Assembly: GCA_963920635.1 (NCBI GenBank)
Contig: OY987305.1
Span: forward strand, 11,075,153-11,139,152
DNA: 64,000 nucleotides
Direction of reading: 5' to 3'
Origin: Pseudeuparius sepicola
Taxonomy: Eukaryota; Arthropoda; Insecta; Coleoptera; Anthribidae
Shown: positions 39,255 to 50,905 of the stretch, piece after piece
How the letters are laid out: each line of letters begins with the position of its first letter
Position numbering within the stretch: the first letter of the stretch is position 1
Notes under the pieces: generated by a model
Told to the model about the DNA's origin: nothing
The model's input: the letters and a program-made list of their open reading frames with translations, nothing else
Databases searched by the model: none
Translations under genes and position numbers: made by a program

Positions 39255-39640
39255 CTTCAACATGAAGCCTAAAGGCTGGAAATAAAACGTCATCCAAAGT
39301 CTGTCCGGTTGCCTGCATAAATATAGTTTTATTTCCAACTAGCTGGAAAAACTAGTGAATTTGAAAGATTAAAAAAACAAGGGTGTTTTTAAAATACTCA
39401 TGACATTATTTTAAAAGTTTTAGTTGCTAGAATTTAAGAAATATATATATACTTATAGTTAATCTAGCAGCAATGACTTTTAAAATAGTGTAATCAGTAT
39501 CTATGCATATTTTAAAAATACTCTTGCAAATAAATAAACCTTTCAAATGCCCTAGCTTTTCCAGCCAGTAAATACAATTCTATTGATACAGGCAAGCGCA
39601 CATACTTTTGGTGACGTTTTATTTCCAACCTTATAGACTA
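39255..39640. repeat. palindromic repeat with GGAAATAAAACGTCA arms
   Basis: GGCTGGAAATAAAACGTCATC near 39274 pairs with GACGTTTTATTTCCAACC near 39614; the inner TTCCAACTAGCTGGAAAAACTAG and CTAGCTTTTCCAGCC blocks also pair. About 380 bp, no coding capacity. Confidence 0.75.
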
Positions 39641-40546
39641 ACTTCTTTAAAAATGCCACCCAATACTGGCGCTTTCGCCGACATTCAACACATCCAATCC
39701 ACCAATCACTGCTCTAGGGCAGTGACCTCACGGCTCTAGCGGGAATTTGAATAATAATTTTTTAGGCATTTCCCGGTCATGAAAAGAATCGAAAAACATT
39801 TTTTGGGCTTAATTTGACATTCAAAAAATATAAAAAAAAACATGAAAAGAACCTAATGGTTTTTATTTTCACCATCTTATAATCTGCACAAAAAATACCA
39901 TTCTTTCCCACATCATGGAGATATGGTCTATCTTTAAAAATAAGAAAGAAAGTTAGCAATAGGTAGAATAGATAGAATTAGTAACGGTTTTTTCAACTTG
40001 GGTCTCATATATACACTCTGCTGTTTTTGGCCTGTTTGGACGAAAAATCATTTTCCAAAACTCCCGTTCTCCGTTAGATATTTACTCAACGGTCGGTCAT
40101 GGTGAACAGTAAACAGTAAACCTATCTTACTCCACATTATACAATGCATAGAATATATTTATTCGCATTTTTCATGGACCACCTTATCAAGTACGATGAT
40201 CCAGCGTTGAATGTAAAGGAACACGACCTCTGACCTTGTTCTTTTCTTCTGCTGCCAGGAATTGCTGATGCGACAGATAAAACCCAATGGAGACATACTC
40301 CGTCACTTTTCTGTTACGCATTATTGCCGTAATTTCCGAGATAAGAAAAACGGGCGGCTCGTTTGAGGATGTGTGCATGCAAAATGTTGTGATATCTTGT
40401 GTCACCAGAATCTAAATACATACATGGTGTCCCAAAAAGCTTATAGGTAGGTTGGTACGCTTCATCAGAAACTTAATCCTTGTGAAAGAACCTTGAACAA
40501 TACGCGTGGTATGTATTGTATTAGAAACCCGGACAACACAGGTATA

Positions 40547-41484
40547 CAGGGTTTCCCAACGAAAACTTGACCCCCCCCCCCCAAAAATTAGAAAACCGAA
40601 AATTATTTGTAAATTCGCCGAGACCCGTCGATTTTTGTTCTTGGGGGGAGCTTTTTTTACATTCAAGCCAACTCGATATGTTTATCCCCCTAATCCCTAG
40701 CAACCCCAACTTTAAAATTTCAAACGGAACTGCCCCACTTGTGGCGCATCATTTTAAAGCCCTTTTATTTGCGAATACAGTGATGCATCGTTTTTAGAAA
40801 TCTGTTGAGATTTGACAGAATTATTGGCTAAACGTGTTTTTGAAATGGTTTATTCTATCGCGGAAAGGTCAGAAATTGTTGCAATTCGGGCTGTAGCTTT
40901 AGCCCAATCACGATTTCGATAACAAATTGCAACAATTTCTACCCTTTCCGTGATAGAATAAACTATTTCGAAAATACCTTTCCACTTTCAATAGCAGGCT
41001 GAAACTAACGATTTTGTGGTTACAAGCAAAAAAACGGGAACTTTTTTTGTGACAGTGACTTTTTGTTACATATTTTAAAAAGATACCTATAAGGTTTAAA
41101 TTCGTATGAACTTTTTTGTTTTGCTTCAGCTTTTTCATTTGTGACTTTTTTGTAAACTGATCGACACAAAAACTTATTAGTGGCGGGCATTTGTGTAGAA
41201 ATTACTACGCGGCGTACAGTGGATTCTCAACTTTCCGTTTTTAGCCAATAATTCTGTCAAATCTCAACAGAATTCTAAAAACGACACATCACTGTATGCG
41301 CAATAATAATAATTTAAAATTTTAAAGTTGGGGTTGTTAGGGATTAGGTGGATGAACATATCGGGTTGGCTTGACTGTCAAAAAAGCTCCCCCAAGAACA
41401 AAAATCGACGGGTCCCGGCGAATTTTCAAATATTTTTCGGTTTTCTAATTTTTGGGGGGGTCAAGTTTTCGTTGGGAAACCCTG
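40547..41484. mobile_element. CAGGG-family palindrome, 938 bp
   Basis: Tips CAGGGTTTCCCAACGAAAAC and GTTTTCGTTGGGAAACCCTG, TA-flanked. Poly-C runs sit just inside each end. Arms pair closely through AATCGACGGGTC, GAGCTTTTTT and AACCCCAACTTTAAA. The four ORFs on opposite strands at 40412-40797 are reflections of this repeat. Confidence 0.92.
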
Positions 41485-41485
41485 T

Positions 41486-44010
41486 ATATTAGACCAATAA
41501 GAAACAAATCAGCTAAAAATGTAGCTAATTTTACAAAATCGTAATGTGAACAGTCTGGTCTTGGCTAAATTGTGGGACCATATCCTTTCATTAAAATTTG
41601 AACAATTATGGGATATTATCCACCAACTGTACGTAATCATTTCGTGCACTAGATCTATACATACTCTCAGAGCAAACCTGCATAATAAGAGAACGAAAAG
41701 AAACACCGAGGCGAATGTAGGCCGAATTATGACAGACCAGATTTCTGCCGCTTAATTCTAGGCATACGAGTTATAATTATTAGGAAATGACCCGACCAAA
41801 TAAAGTATAACTAATTAATTTGCATAGCCGTCTATATTATTGTGACAGCCGCTTGCCGCTCGTGTTCTTAGAAAACGGTGATTTGAAGTGTGTTTTGAAA
41901 GATCAGAGAAGTTGGGAAGGGGTATCGCACAAGCAATAGGTCCTTTTCACGATTTTTTTATCTAAAAAAGTAGAAAAGTAAAATCTTAAATTATATCCTT
42001 TATTTTTTCATTAGAATAAATCTCAGTTAGGTATAGTGTGTACGGATGAGTTACGGTAAGGGATAATGACCGTTTTATGGTAGGCAAAAGATCAACGGTA
42101 TAAATGTACGTACTATACCTACGAACTTCTAGTCGACCATGGAACAGAGGAAACTATTGAACTGTCAATATGCTTGTATAAATCAGGTTAGAAATCCTAG
42201 TTTTAATGCCTAAAAGAAATATAACAAAAATGAACAGAAATGAAGATTCTACTGGAGAATGCATGGGGGAGAATGCATGGGGGCACACCTCCGTAGATAG
42301 GGGCAGCAAATTTGGTGAGTTTAAACTAATGCTAAAATATCGGGGTTTAGAACCCGACATAAATGATATTGATAATTATATGTTTATTTGTTCAAAATCT
42401 TAAATTACTGGATGAGTATTTCTTTTTTTATTAATAGAAAATATGTCATTGCGATTACGTAAAAAGGACATTTTGATGTGTACTAGAAAAAGTTAATTTA
42501 TGGCAGCCGATTTCTTAACTAAAGAGTAACATCGGAAGGTGGCGAGACTATAATTTGAATTTAAAAAATATACTTTTGGATCGATAAAAAAATCGTAAAG
42601 TACCTGCTCCAACTACTTACGCAGAAGCTATAAGATGCGATGGTATATAACGAGAATCAAGACATAGGCCGAGCTATCCTTAACATCAGATAAATTGATA
42701 GGGTGATAACATGTTTTTAATTTGAAGAATCATAATACGAAATAACAGCGAGCACATTAAAGCAATTTCTTAGGAATGTTGCTGTGTAAGTGTAATGACT
42801 GCTCCGATGATGTCTTAATATTTGTTTATTACACCGAAATAACTTATTTTTGATATGAGTCTGGAAATTTTCAAGTAAAGTAGGTTAAGTAAAAATGAAG
42901 GATGAGATGATACATATGAGCTTTCAGCAATACCTTTTCCGGCACCCATAAGGGAATCCCGTATGCGCTTGATATAACAATAGGAGTACCTAGGGAATTT
43001 GGCTACTATACAAAAAATTCCATCTGTACCATGCAAAAGTGCCATTTCAGCTACAAACATCCTGTGTGCTAAGAATGTCAAGGTTCCAGGTGTGGCGCTA
43101 CGAGTTAAAATAAATAGGTGGCTATAAAAAAATTGTATTTCATAGCCGCTTCTCGAATGTATATCACGGCTAAAATTAAAATTCATTCGAAGGTTCAGTC
43201 AGCTGATTTTTTACTCCAGGTACAGTTAAGATAATCGGTGGTTTGCCGCAAGTGGTCAGTGTCGTCCTTTGGGGGCATGTTGCGAAAGTCTGACATTTTG
43301 TTCGATGTGATGAATCGTATATGACTTTTGCCGCGTTAAGTTGTGTCGACATTTTTGATGAGACGTCCAGCAATAATGTTTTCGGGGAAAACCGGTGTTA
43401 TAACATTGAACTTTATTATAGGTTGTAGAGAAAATGTTTCACAAAATTGCAGGCGGCTGAAATGAGTCAAATGCCTTAGACATCAACAAGCGTATAAGAC
43501 AGTAACCCGACAGTTTACTTCAAATAAAATTCCAGGAGTATGCGTTCAAAAAACGCATATCAAAATCGGCCACCTATATCAATCGGCGATTTGCATATCC
43601 TGACGACAAGCCCTTGGGTTATGTTGACAACAAGCGCGAAATTGTAATTATAATAAATAAATCGCTCTGGCGCCAGTCAGTGCCCAGTGTATATACACGT
43701 ATTATAATATGTGTGTCGACATGTTGCGCTGGAGAAAAAACGAAAACGCATTCTGCTCCGTTTATGCCTTTAATGATGATGAATATTCTACCTCGTTTTG
43801 TAGCAAAACCGCCCAAGGAAACAATATACGCGCCCGTTAAACTAACAGGCATTGGCGTTCCCTCGGGGGCACACGTTCACTTTCTATGAAACAGAACAAT
43901 TTGAAAAACAATAATTAACTGTCAAAAGCTTTTTTTATCTTTTATCTGACTAAAACAAAGCGGTTTCCATATAATTTTGATGCAAACGTTTTTAATTTTG
44001 TAAAAATGTA
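41486..44010. other. intronic stretch, nothing recognised
   Basis: No supported gene. GAATGCATGGGGGA is tandemly doubled at 42256-42283. Position 43560-43890 is GC-richer and open on both strands, but no splice-flanked conserved frame was found. Confidence 0.4.
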
Positions 44011-45104
44011 CAGGGTATTTCAGTTTTATTCTAGGACAGTTAAACAGGTAAAATAAAACATAAAAAATACGATTATTTTGTGGTAGATATACATTTTTAT
44101 CCACAGCCGCCTCGTGTTCGAGATACAGAGTGTTTAAATTCACAAAAATTGTAATGTCTATTTTTTATTTTTCCAACCGTTAAAAATATTCAAACCAAAT
44201 TTGGTACACAGCATGCATTAATTAAGTGTCATAAAATGTGATCATATCAAGTTCCCCAAATAGCCAGTGGCGCAGTTATGGGTACCTATGCATTAAATTT
44301 TTGTGTTATCAAGAAAAATACTAAGACGGCCCTTTAGAGAACATTGTTTTATGTATATGCACTTTATGCACTAGTTTTATTCTAAGCAAAATATTGACAT
44401 ATTTTTGTATTTGCCAGTTTTACAGGAAAATTAATATTAATCGTTTATTACTTTTTGGGAATGCAAAAAATTAAATTCTTTCATTTGAAAAAAAAACATT
44501 TTAGATATCGATTTGACCAAACTGACTAAAATATTATAGTAATTCAAAAACAATAATGTCATACATGACCAAATAATTTTGCTACGTATCTTTTCTTTCA
44601 AAACCGAAAGTCAATATTCCTAATCTCGCAGAAAAAAGTGGTTTTTGACAGGAAATTTTTGATGTTCTCAACCATAACACAATGTTTAATATCCTCTGGC
44701 CAAAAATAAATTTGAAGGTATCATTTCTTCAAATAATTGTTCTTCTGGCATTTCAAAAAGGAATATCTCTGAAAAATCAAATTTGTCGTAAAACTGTGAC
44801 GCAGATGCAAAAAATGTAAGACAGATTTTGCTTAGAATAAAAAAGTCATTCAACTGCATAAAAAAAATGCTGTACAGGGCCGTATTTGTAATTTTCTTTA
44901 AAACACAAATGTAGTGTATACTCATATCTCTCTTGAATATCTTTAACTGTTGGAAAAATAAAAAAATAAACGTCATTTTTTGAGAATTTAAACACCCTGT
45001 ATCCAGAAAATTAAGCGGCTGTGGATAAAAAGTTATACCACAGTCATATTTTATGGTTTTCTATCACCCGTTGAAGTATCCTAGAATAAAACTGAATCAC
45101 CCTG
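44011..45104. mobile_element. CAGGG-family palindrome, 1.09 kb, diverged relative of 35981/47582
   Basis: Tips CAGGGTATTTCAGTTTTATT and ATAAAACTGAATCACCCTG, TA-flanked. Internal words CGAGATACAGAGTGTTTAAA and TTTAAACACCCTGTATCC mirror each other. It shares TTTTCTATCACC-GTTGAAG with the 35981 subfamily. Confidence 0.9.
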
Positions 45105-45564
45105 TATACATAAAAATCTAGCAATAATAAATCAAAAAATTTAGCTCATAACGAATCTACTTACTTCTTGCGTGAAAATATTTTTATTGTGTATTATCAC
45201 TTTTAATTTATAGCAGTTCCGACACTGTCGAAATGTTCGTAGCGGAGACCCATGTTCTATGATATATAGCTTCTACTGTAACGCATTGTGTTTGTCGGTA
45301 GAACAATCAAGTAATTAATTCTTATTTTAAATAAACAGAGTAAAATGCTGCGCCTGCAAAAGTAACTGGAATTCGAATGCATGCGAAAGCAATTATTTTT
45401 TGATAAAGTCAAATCAGACTAAGGAGTGGCCATTTGGAACGAATTTATGCAATTTTTTCAGTATTTATTTTGTCACATCAAAAATACTAATTTAGATTTT
45501 CAAGTTTTCCAATATCAGTGGATTGGTAGTTTTCCTACGTAAATCGCCTTGCTGGATCAATCTA

Positions 45565-45929
45565 TACTAAAATCGAGCAACTCTTACGCCTGGCGTAAAC
45601 AAGAGCACGTGCATTGAGATATTGACCAGGGCCGCACTGAGGCACAACCTTTATTTAATTTTAATTTTATAATTGTTTACATCAAAATATTTCGGAAAAA
45701 AATTATTGGCTGAATTAAAATGGCTCAAAACATCGATAAAATTATTTGTGGCAGTGTCTAAATAGCTGAAAACAACAAGATAAAACCGCATAACTATACT
45801 TTTGCGATCGAGTACATCCCTGTTGCCGAGTCGGGTGAAGTTTTATAGCCTACCGACCAATCGCGGAACGTCATTGAACACGTGGTTTTATTTACTCCAG
45901 GCGCACGGATTGCTCGATTTTAGTATAAT
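45565..45929. mobile_element. CTAAAAT MITE, copy 2
   Basis: Inverted ends CTAAAATCGAGCAACTCTTA and GGATTGCTCGATTTTAG, flanked by TA. It aligns end to end with the copy at 14297, in the same orientation, with scattered substitutions. Confidence 0.88.
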
Positions 45930-46539
45930 AGATAGGTATGTTTCAAAAGTGATGGCACCCACTTTTTTTAAGAACAGTGTAGAAGTATATTTAGTGTCAC
46001 ACCACACATTATAAAGTGCACATCATGTGGGAATTTTTTTATTAATCGATTTAAAAAAATTGATGTCTTGTTTGTTAAAAATGAGATCAAATGACGTGCT
46101 CAGAATCAACCACGTGATTTTCTATATCTGCAAAATTTTGAGATTTTTGAAAAAAATTGTTGAAAATTGCTATTTCTGGAAATTTAGAAAAATTTCAGAC
46201 GTCTAGAAAATACTTTTGTGATTTTTTTTTGTAAACAACACAGGTGCTTCATTAAAATGAATTTTAGTAAGCAAGGTTTTATGTAACTTTTTCATTTTTT
46301 AATGAAATATCTAAATTTTGAGAAAGAATGCCATTATAGAAAAAAAATCAAAAAATGTAATATTTAACAGATAAATAAAATGCGGCGATTGCTTTTCTGC
46401 ACGTCATTTGTTATCATTTTTTAGACAAAAAAAACTTGCAACATCAAAATGTACTTACTTAAATCAAATAATAATATAAAAAAACATTTAGGTGTGATGC
46501 GGATTTTACTTGTGAGACTGTATACCTAAATTTTAAAGT

Positions 46540-47505
46540 TATGGTATAAATGAAGTCGCTTGGAACATCATAAAAACGCTTGGGCGGCATTTGCTTTGTA
46601 AAACAAGACCGAGTCTTCGGCGCGCGGCTCTTAATAATATTATAAAATTTTTATTTAAAGCTCTAAAAAAGAATGAAATAAACTTTGAAATAATTCAAAC
46701 CAAAGCAAACCAATAATTTTGTTTCACACAAAACAACACCACATAAAAATCTATACACAAAACGAAAATGCGAAAAATAAAGCGCAATCCTTATTTCCGT
46801 ACACGGCACTGGTTATACTGGCCTAAGTGGCCTACGTCGACACCTGCTCCGTGGATTTCCGAAACGCCGACCAATCAAATCGCTACGCTCGCTTTCTTAT
46901 TGGCTGCCTCCCTGAGTAGGTCGACGTCGACCGCATAAAAACCTTTGAATTTTATGCCGGTGATTTCTGCTGATAAGTCTGGTATTTTTACCAGTAGCAG
47001 AGCGTGGTAAATGCGCCTCGGCAATAAAATACGAGACAAAACACTTTTTTAACCATATTAAACCGAACCTGGTATTAGTAGTAAAAATAGATGAAGGAGG
47101 CAGATATGATAGATATTGTAGTAAAAATAAGTGACTGCATGCTTGCCTAATATAATATCACCGATACTTGCATGGGTTACACTGTTCGACGGCTGGCCAC
47201 TTGTGCAGCGAAATGCGGTGGATAGGCGTGCCATAATTTCACAGATCTTAGGATATAGGTACTTGCGTAAATAGTTATAGTCGATATGGCTTTTTAGAGA
47301 CCTTTTGACAATATTATATGGCGCATTAACCTTTATGTTGTGTTTGACGACAACCTTAAAAAAACCTTAAAAGTGAAATATTATGTTGATTGTAGAATAT
47401 GTATATTTTTGAAAACTGTGTGACGCTTATGTCCTATATCCTTTTTGTGACACCAATTATTGAATTTTTTATGTAGTTTCAAGTGACTGTAGAAATACTA
47501 TACCT
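46540..47505 (+). repeat. ~1-kb dispersed repeat, copy 2
   Basis: Same order as 18403-19401, with an 80-bp gap and a small replaced segment near 46690-46780 (CAAACCAAAGCAAACC). The TTTATTTAAA outer arms seen around copy 1 are not evident here. Confidence 0.8.
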
Positions 47506-47581
47506 ACTCAAGCGTGTCTATAAGAGCAACACAGCATAAACGGAACGGCAGTCTATAGTAGTACCTATATCTATGTATATA

Positions 47582-48752
47582 CAGGGTGATTCAGTTTTAA
47601 TCTGAAACACTTCAACAGGTGATAGAAAATCAAAAAATAACCGTACTTTCTTTTATAAACTATATCATTTTAAGGCCTTATAAAAAAGTCACAGGGTGTT
47701 AAAGTTGCAAGAAATATGTGGAATTTATTGAATATTTTACAAACTAGTTGAGATATTTAAGTCATATTTGGTACACGTTATAACGGCATGGGTTAGCATA
47801 AAATCTGTTAACATCAAACATCTTGAACAACCAGTGGGGTAGAAATGGGTAATTAGTATAATTTATTTTAGAAAAAAAATAGAATTACCTTGTATAGCAA
47901 TAAAATGTATTCAAATTCTTATGTAAATTTTTATTGTAAACAAAAACGTTCTCTTAGCATTTTTTCATGTGTCATGGTTTCATAGCAAATTTGATTTTTT
48001 CGTATTATTTCGGGGTACTTCTGAAAAATTATCTAAAAAATTTGCTCCATAAGTAACACTTAAAGTAGAAAAAATGTGTTTTCTTCCTGAAATAAAGTAA
48101 CTTTTTCCAATAAACTCACCTATTTAAGGCTATATTTTTGAAGATACAGGGTCTAAAACATTTAAGGAAGATACAATTAATGTTACGCTCTTGAAAAGTA
48201 AAACCTTGAATGGGTAAGTTTATTGGGAAAAGTTACTGTATTTAAAGTAAAAAACACATTTTTCTACTTTGAGTGTTACTTATGGAGAAAAGTTTTAAGT
48301 TAATTTTTCAGAAGTACCCCGAAATAATACGAAAATATCAAATTTGCTATGAAACCATGACACATATGAAAAAATGCTAAGAGAACGTTTTTGTTTACAA
48401 TAAAAATGTACATAAGAATTTGAATACATTTTATTGCTATACAAGGTGGTTCTATTTTTTTTCTAAAATAAATTATACTAATTACCCATTTCTACGCCAC
48501 TGGTTGTTCAAAATGGTTGATATTAACAGGTTTTATGCTAACCCATGCCATTATAACGTGTACCAAATATGACTTAAATATCTCAACTAGTTTGTAAAAT
48601 ATTCAATAAATTCCACACATTTCTTGCAACTTTAACACCCTGTAACTTTTTTATAAGGCCTAAAAATGATATAGTTTATAGAAGAAAGTGCGGTTATTTT
48701 TTGGTTTTCTATCACCTGTTGAAGTGTTGCAGATTAAAACTGAATCACCCTG
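47582..48752. mobile_element. CAGGG-family palindrome, 1.17 kb, copy 2 of the GATAGAAAACC subfamily
   Basis: Tips CAGGGTGATTCAGTTTTAAT and ATTAAAACTGAATCACCCTG, both intact and TA-flanked. Matches 35981-37176 along its whole length with few differences. Confidence 0.94.
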
Positions 48753-48754
48753 TA

Positions 48755-49803
48755 TGCCACGCAGGACGTTTCACCTATGCAACTTCCCTAAGAACAATCT
48801 CGTTTTTGTAGTCAGACATATTACACTACTTAAAAACTAATTTATGGAATAAACTATATAGTGTCAATCTTAAAATTTCATTTGTAATTGGAGAGAAAGC
48901 CTTCTCGTGGAAATAAAACAGTTCCTCCATTTAATCGTTTTGATGAAATCCGGCCTGAACATCAGAGAACGAAACATTGATTATTCTCAAATTACATGAT
49001 GGCCGTCAATAGCTGCTATAACGTGTCTGAAGTCTCACTAGTGCAAATATGTGGGTCAGCAGGATAGTCGCTCTTAGGTATTATTTTTGTGTCTGTGAAA
49101 TTATATAGTATAGGTACTATATAGGTACCTACGCTGGCTCCTTTGAGACGAGGCGTGTGATCTTTTTAGTCATTTTTTCAGGTGATGACTCGTACAACAA
49201 AGTTAATTTAAGAACTGTTTGAATTTACACATTCGCCAATCTAATAAAACCGTTTGATGTACTTTAATGTGAAATTAATATTAACGATAAGCTATTTATA
49301 GGACTGTAAAAGTTACTATAAATGTCTCTTTGACTAAAATTTATGGACATATAGACATTGCACTTCTCAAAGGGACATATAAAAGCGAGTATAAAATGAA
49401 CGTGGTTGCTGATATATTCCTACGATCGCTACGTCTTTCATCGGATCTACCTAAAGGAGATAATCTATATACAATTTAGGGTTGCACAATTTCGAGATAA
49501 TACTGCACCTTTACTATTAGGTACCTACTTATTACAATGTATGGTCCGTATGTTCATTAATTTCCAATTTGTAATCAAAATCCATAGAATCATGTATCAA
49601 TCATAAAACTGCTTTAAATAAAATTCTTACCGCAATAAATGCAAAGTAGAAACAGCGAATTTGGCGCAGCTAAGATACGGTTAAGGCGAGTGACATGCCA
49701 CTGTGTTTCGCAACACGATTTCATTGTGGGAACACAGAAAATATAGCCTACATTCCTATTCTGTATTTTTTTCAAATCTAGAAAATCTGGAAAATATCTA
49801 GTG
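48755..49803. other. intronic stretch, nothing recognised
   Basis: AT-rich, no paired ends and no coding exon seen. Confidence 0.45.
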
Positions 49804-49817
49804 AATGTATTATATGC

Positions 49818-50891
49818 ATTGAATTTTAATTGGGTTTTTCGCCACCAAACTGGTTAAAAGACAACTTTTTCAAGTTGCCTTTAAAATTAATAAATTCATA
49901 ACAGTAAATGAACTAAACTTTGAACTGGTAACTCAAAAAATATCTTCAACAAATTTGTTTCCTGAGCTTTCGGAGAATATATCTTCCTCCTTTCTCAAAG
50001 ATCATGTCACGTCAAAGTGAAATGACAGATTAATAAATTTCAGGTTAAAATGTCATGACAACAGAAACAATAGCCTAGCCACCTGTCTGATATTGTACGA
50101 TGTGTTCTGGTGGACCGACCAGTAAATTTAATTATTCCTTATATTCCTGGACTATAAGATAAGCTGAAACGCATAAGCAATCGTTTATTTTCTGTGGTTT
50201 TAATGTCAGAAGAGTATTTAAAACCAAAAATACATTAAGATCGATGCTAATTAAAACGAAACCATTTAATGAGGTCCAAAGTTCAAAAAATTGCATTTGT
50301 AAAATTCCTTGCGAATGTGGAAAGTTCTATGTTGGGGAGGCAAAATCAAATTTCGAAGTCGAAAATATGTGAACACTCTTTTAATAACAATCATAGGATT
50401 TTGTGGGATAGTTCCAAACCAATTCTCAAAGAAGTAGGAAATAGACGAAAAATTAAAGAATCAGCATTTATTCTAGGAAATACAGTCAACTGTGTTGCTG
50501 AATGTTCAGTGGTTCAGGAAAATATTATTGCCACTTATTCAAAGAGAAGTTAGTATAAATAATTAGGTAGAACACAGGGTACAATATCAGACAGGTGACT
50601 AAGCTATTGTTTCTGTTGTCATGACATTTAAACCTGAAATTTATTAATCTGTCATTTCACTTTGACGTGACATGATCTTTGAGAAAGGAGGAAGATATAT
50701 TCTCCGAAAGCTCAGGAAACAAATTTGTTGTAGATATTTTTTGAGTTACAAGTTCAAAGTTTAGTTCATTTACTGTTAAGAATTTATTAATTTTCCAGGC
50801 AACTTGAAAAAGTTGTCTTTTAACCAGTTTGGTGGCGAAAAACTCAATTAAAATTCAATGGATCTGTTTACGCCACAAATAAATTTTAGAA
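49818..50891 (+). mobile_element. decayed Penelope-like element with inverted terminal repeats
   Basis: Arms of about 295 bp (49818-50112 and 50570-50862) are inverted copies of each other (TTTTTCGCCACCAAACTGG, CTCCGAAAGCTCAGGAAACA, TTGTTTCTGTTGTCATGACA). Between them sits a GIY-YIG coding relic. A 14-bp direct repeat AATGTATTATATGC flanks the whole (49804-49817 and 50892-50905) as a target duplication. Inverted LTR-like repeats around a GIY-YIG gene are a known Penelope-like layout. The reverse transcriptase part is missing, so the copy is dead. Confidence 0.85.
50233..50553 (+). pseudogene. GIY-YIG endonuclease relic of a Penelope-like element
   Basis: Reading from 50283 gives CICKIPCECGKFYVGE, the Penelope-like version of the GIY-YIG signature (CxC-G-K-x-Y-x-G-E). 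It reaches a stop near 50370; the next frame then continues EHSFNNNHRILWD and later KIKESAFI to the stop at 50551, matching the H-x-I-x-W and (K/R)-x-x-K-E-A-x-x-I pattern of the domain's C-terminal half. So a frameshift and loss of about 10-20 residues separate two halves. The frame continues to the left only to about 50233. No reverse transcriptase remains. Confidence 0.82.
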
Positions 50892-50905
50892 AATGTATTA
50901 TATGC

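Noticed and set aside
49818..50862. Hammerhead ribozyme in the Penelope-like terminal repeats
   Set aside because: I looked for the CTGANGA...GAAA core in both arms and did not find a convincing match; left as a suggested computational check.
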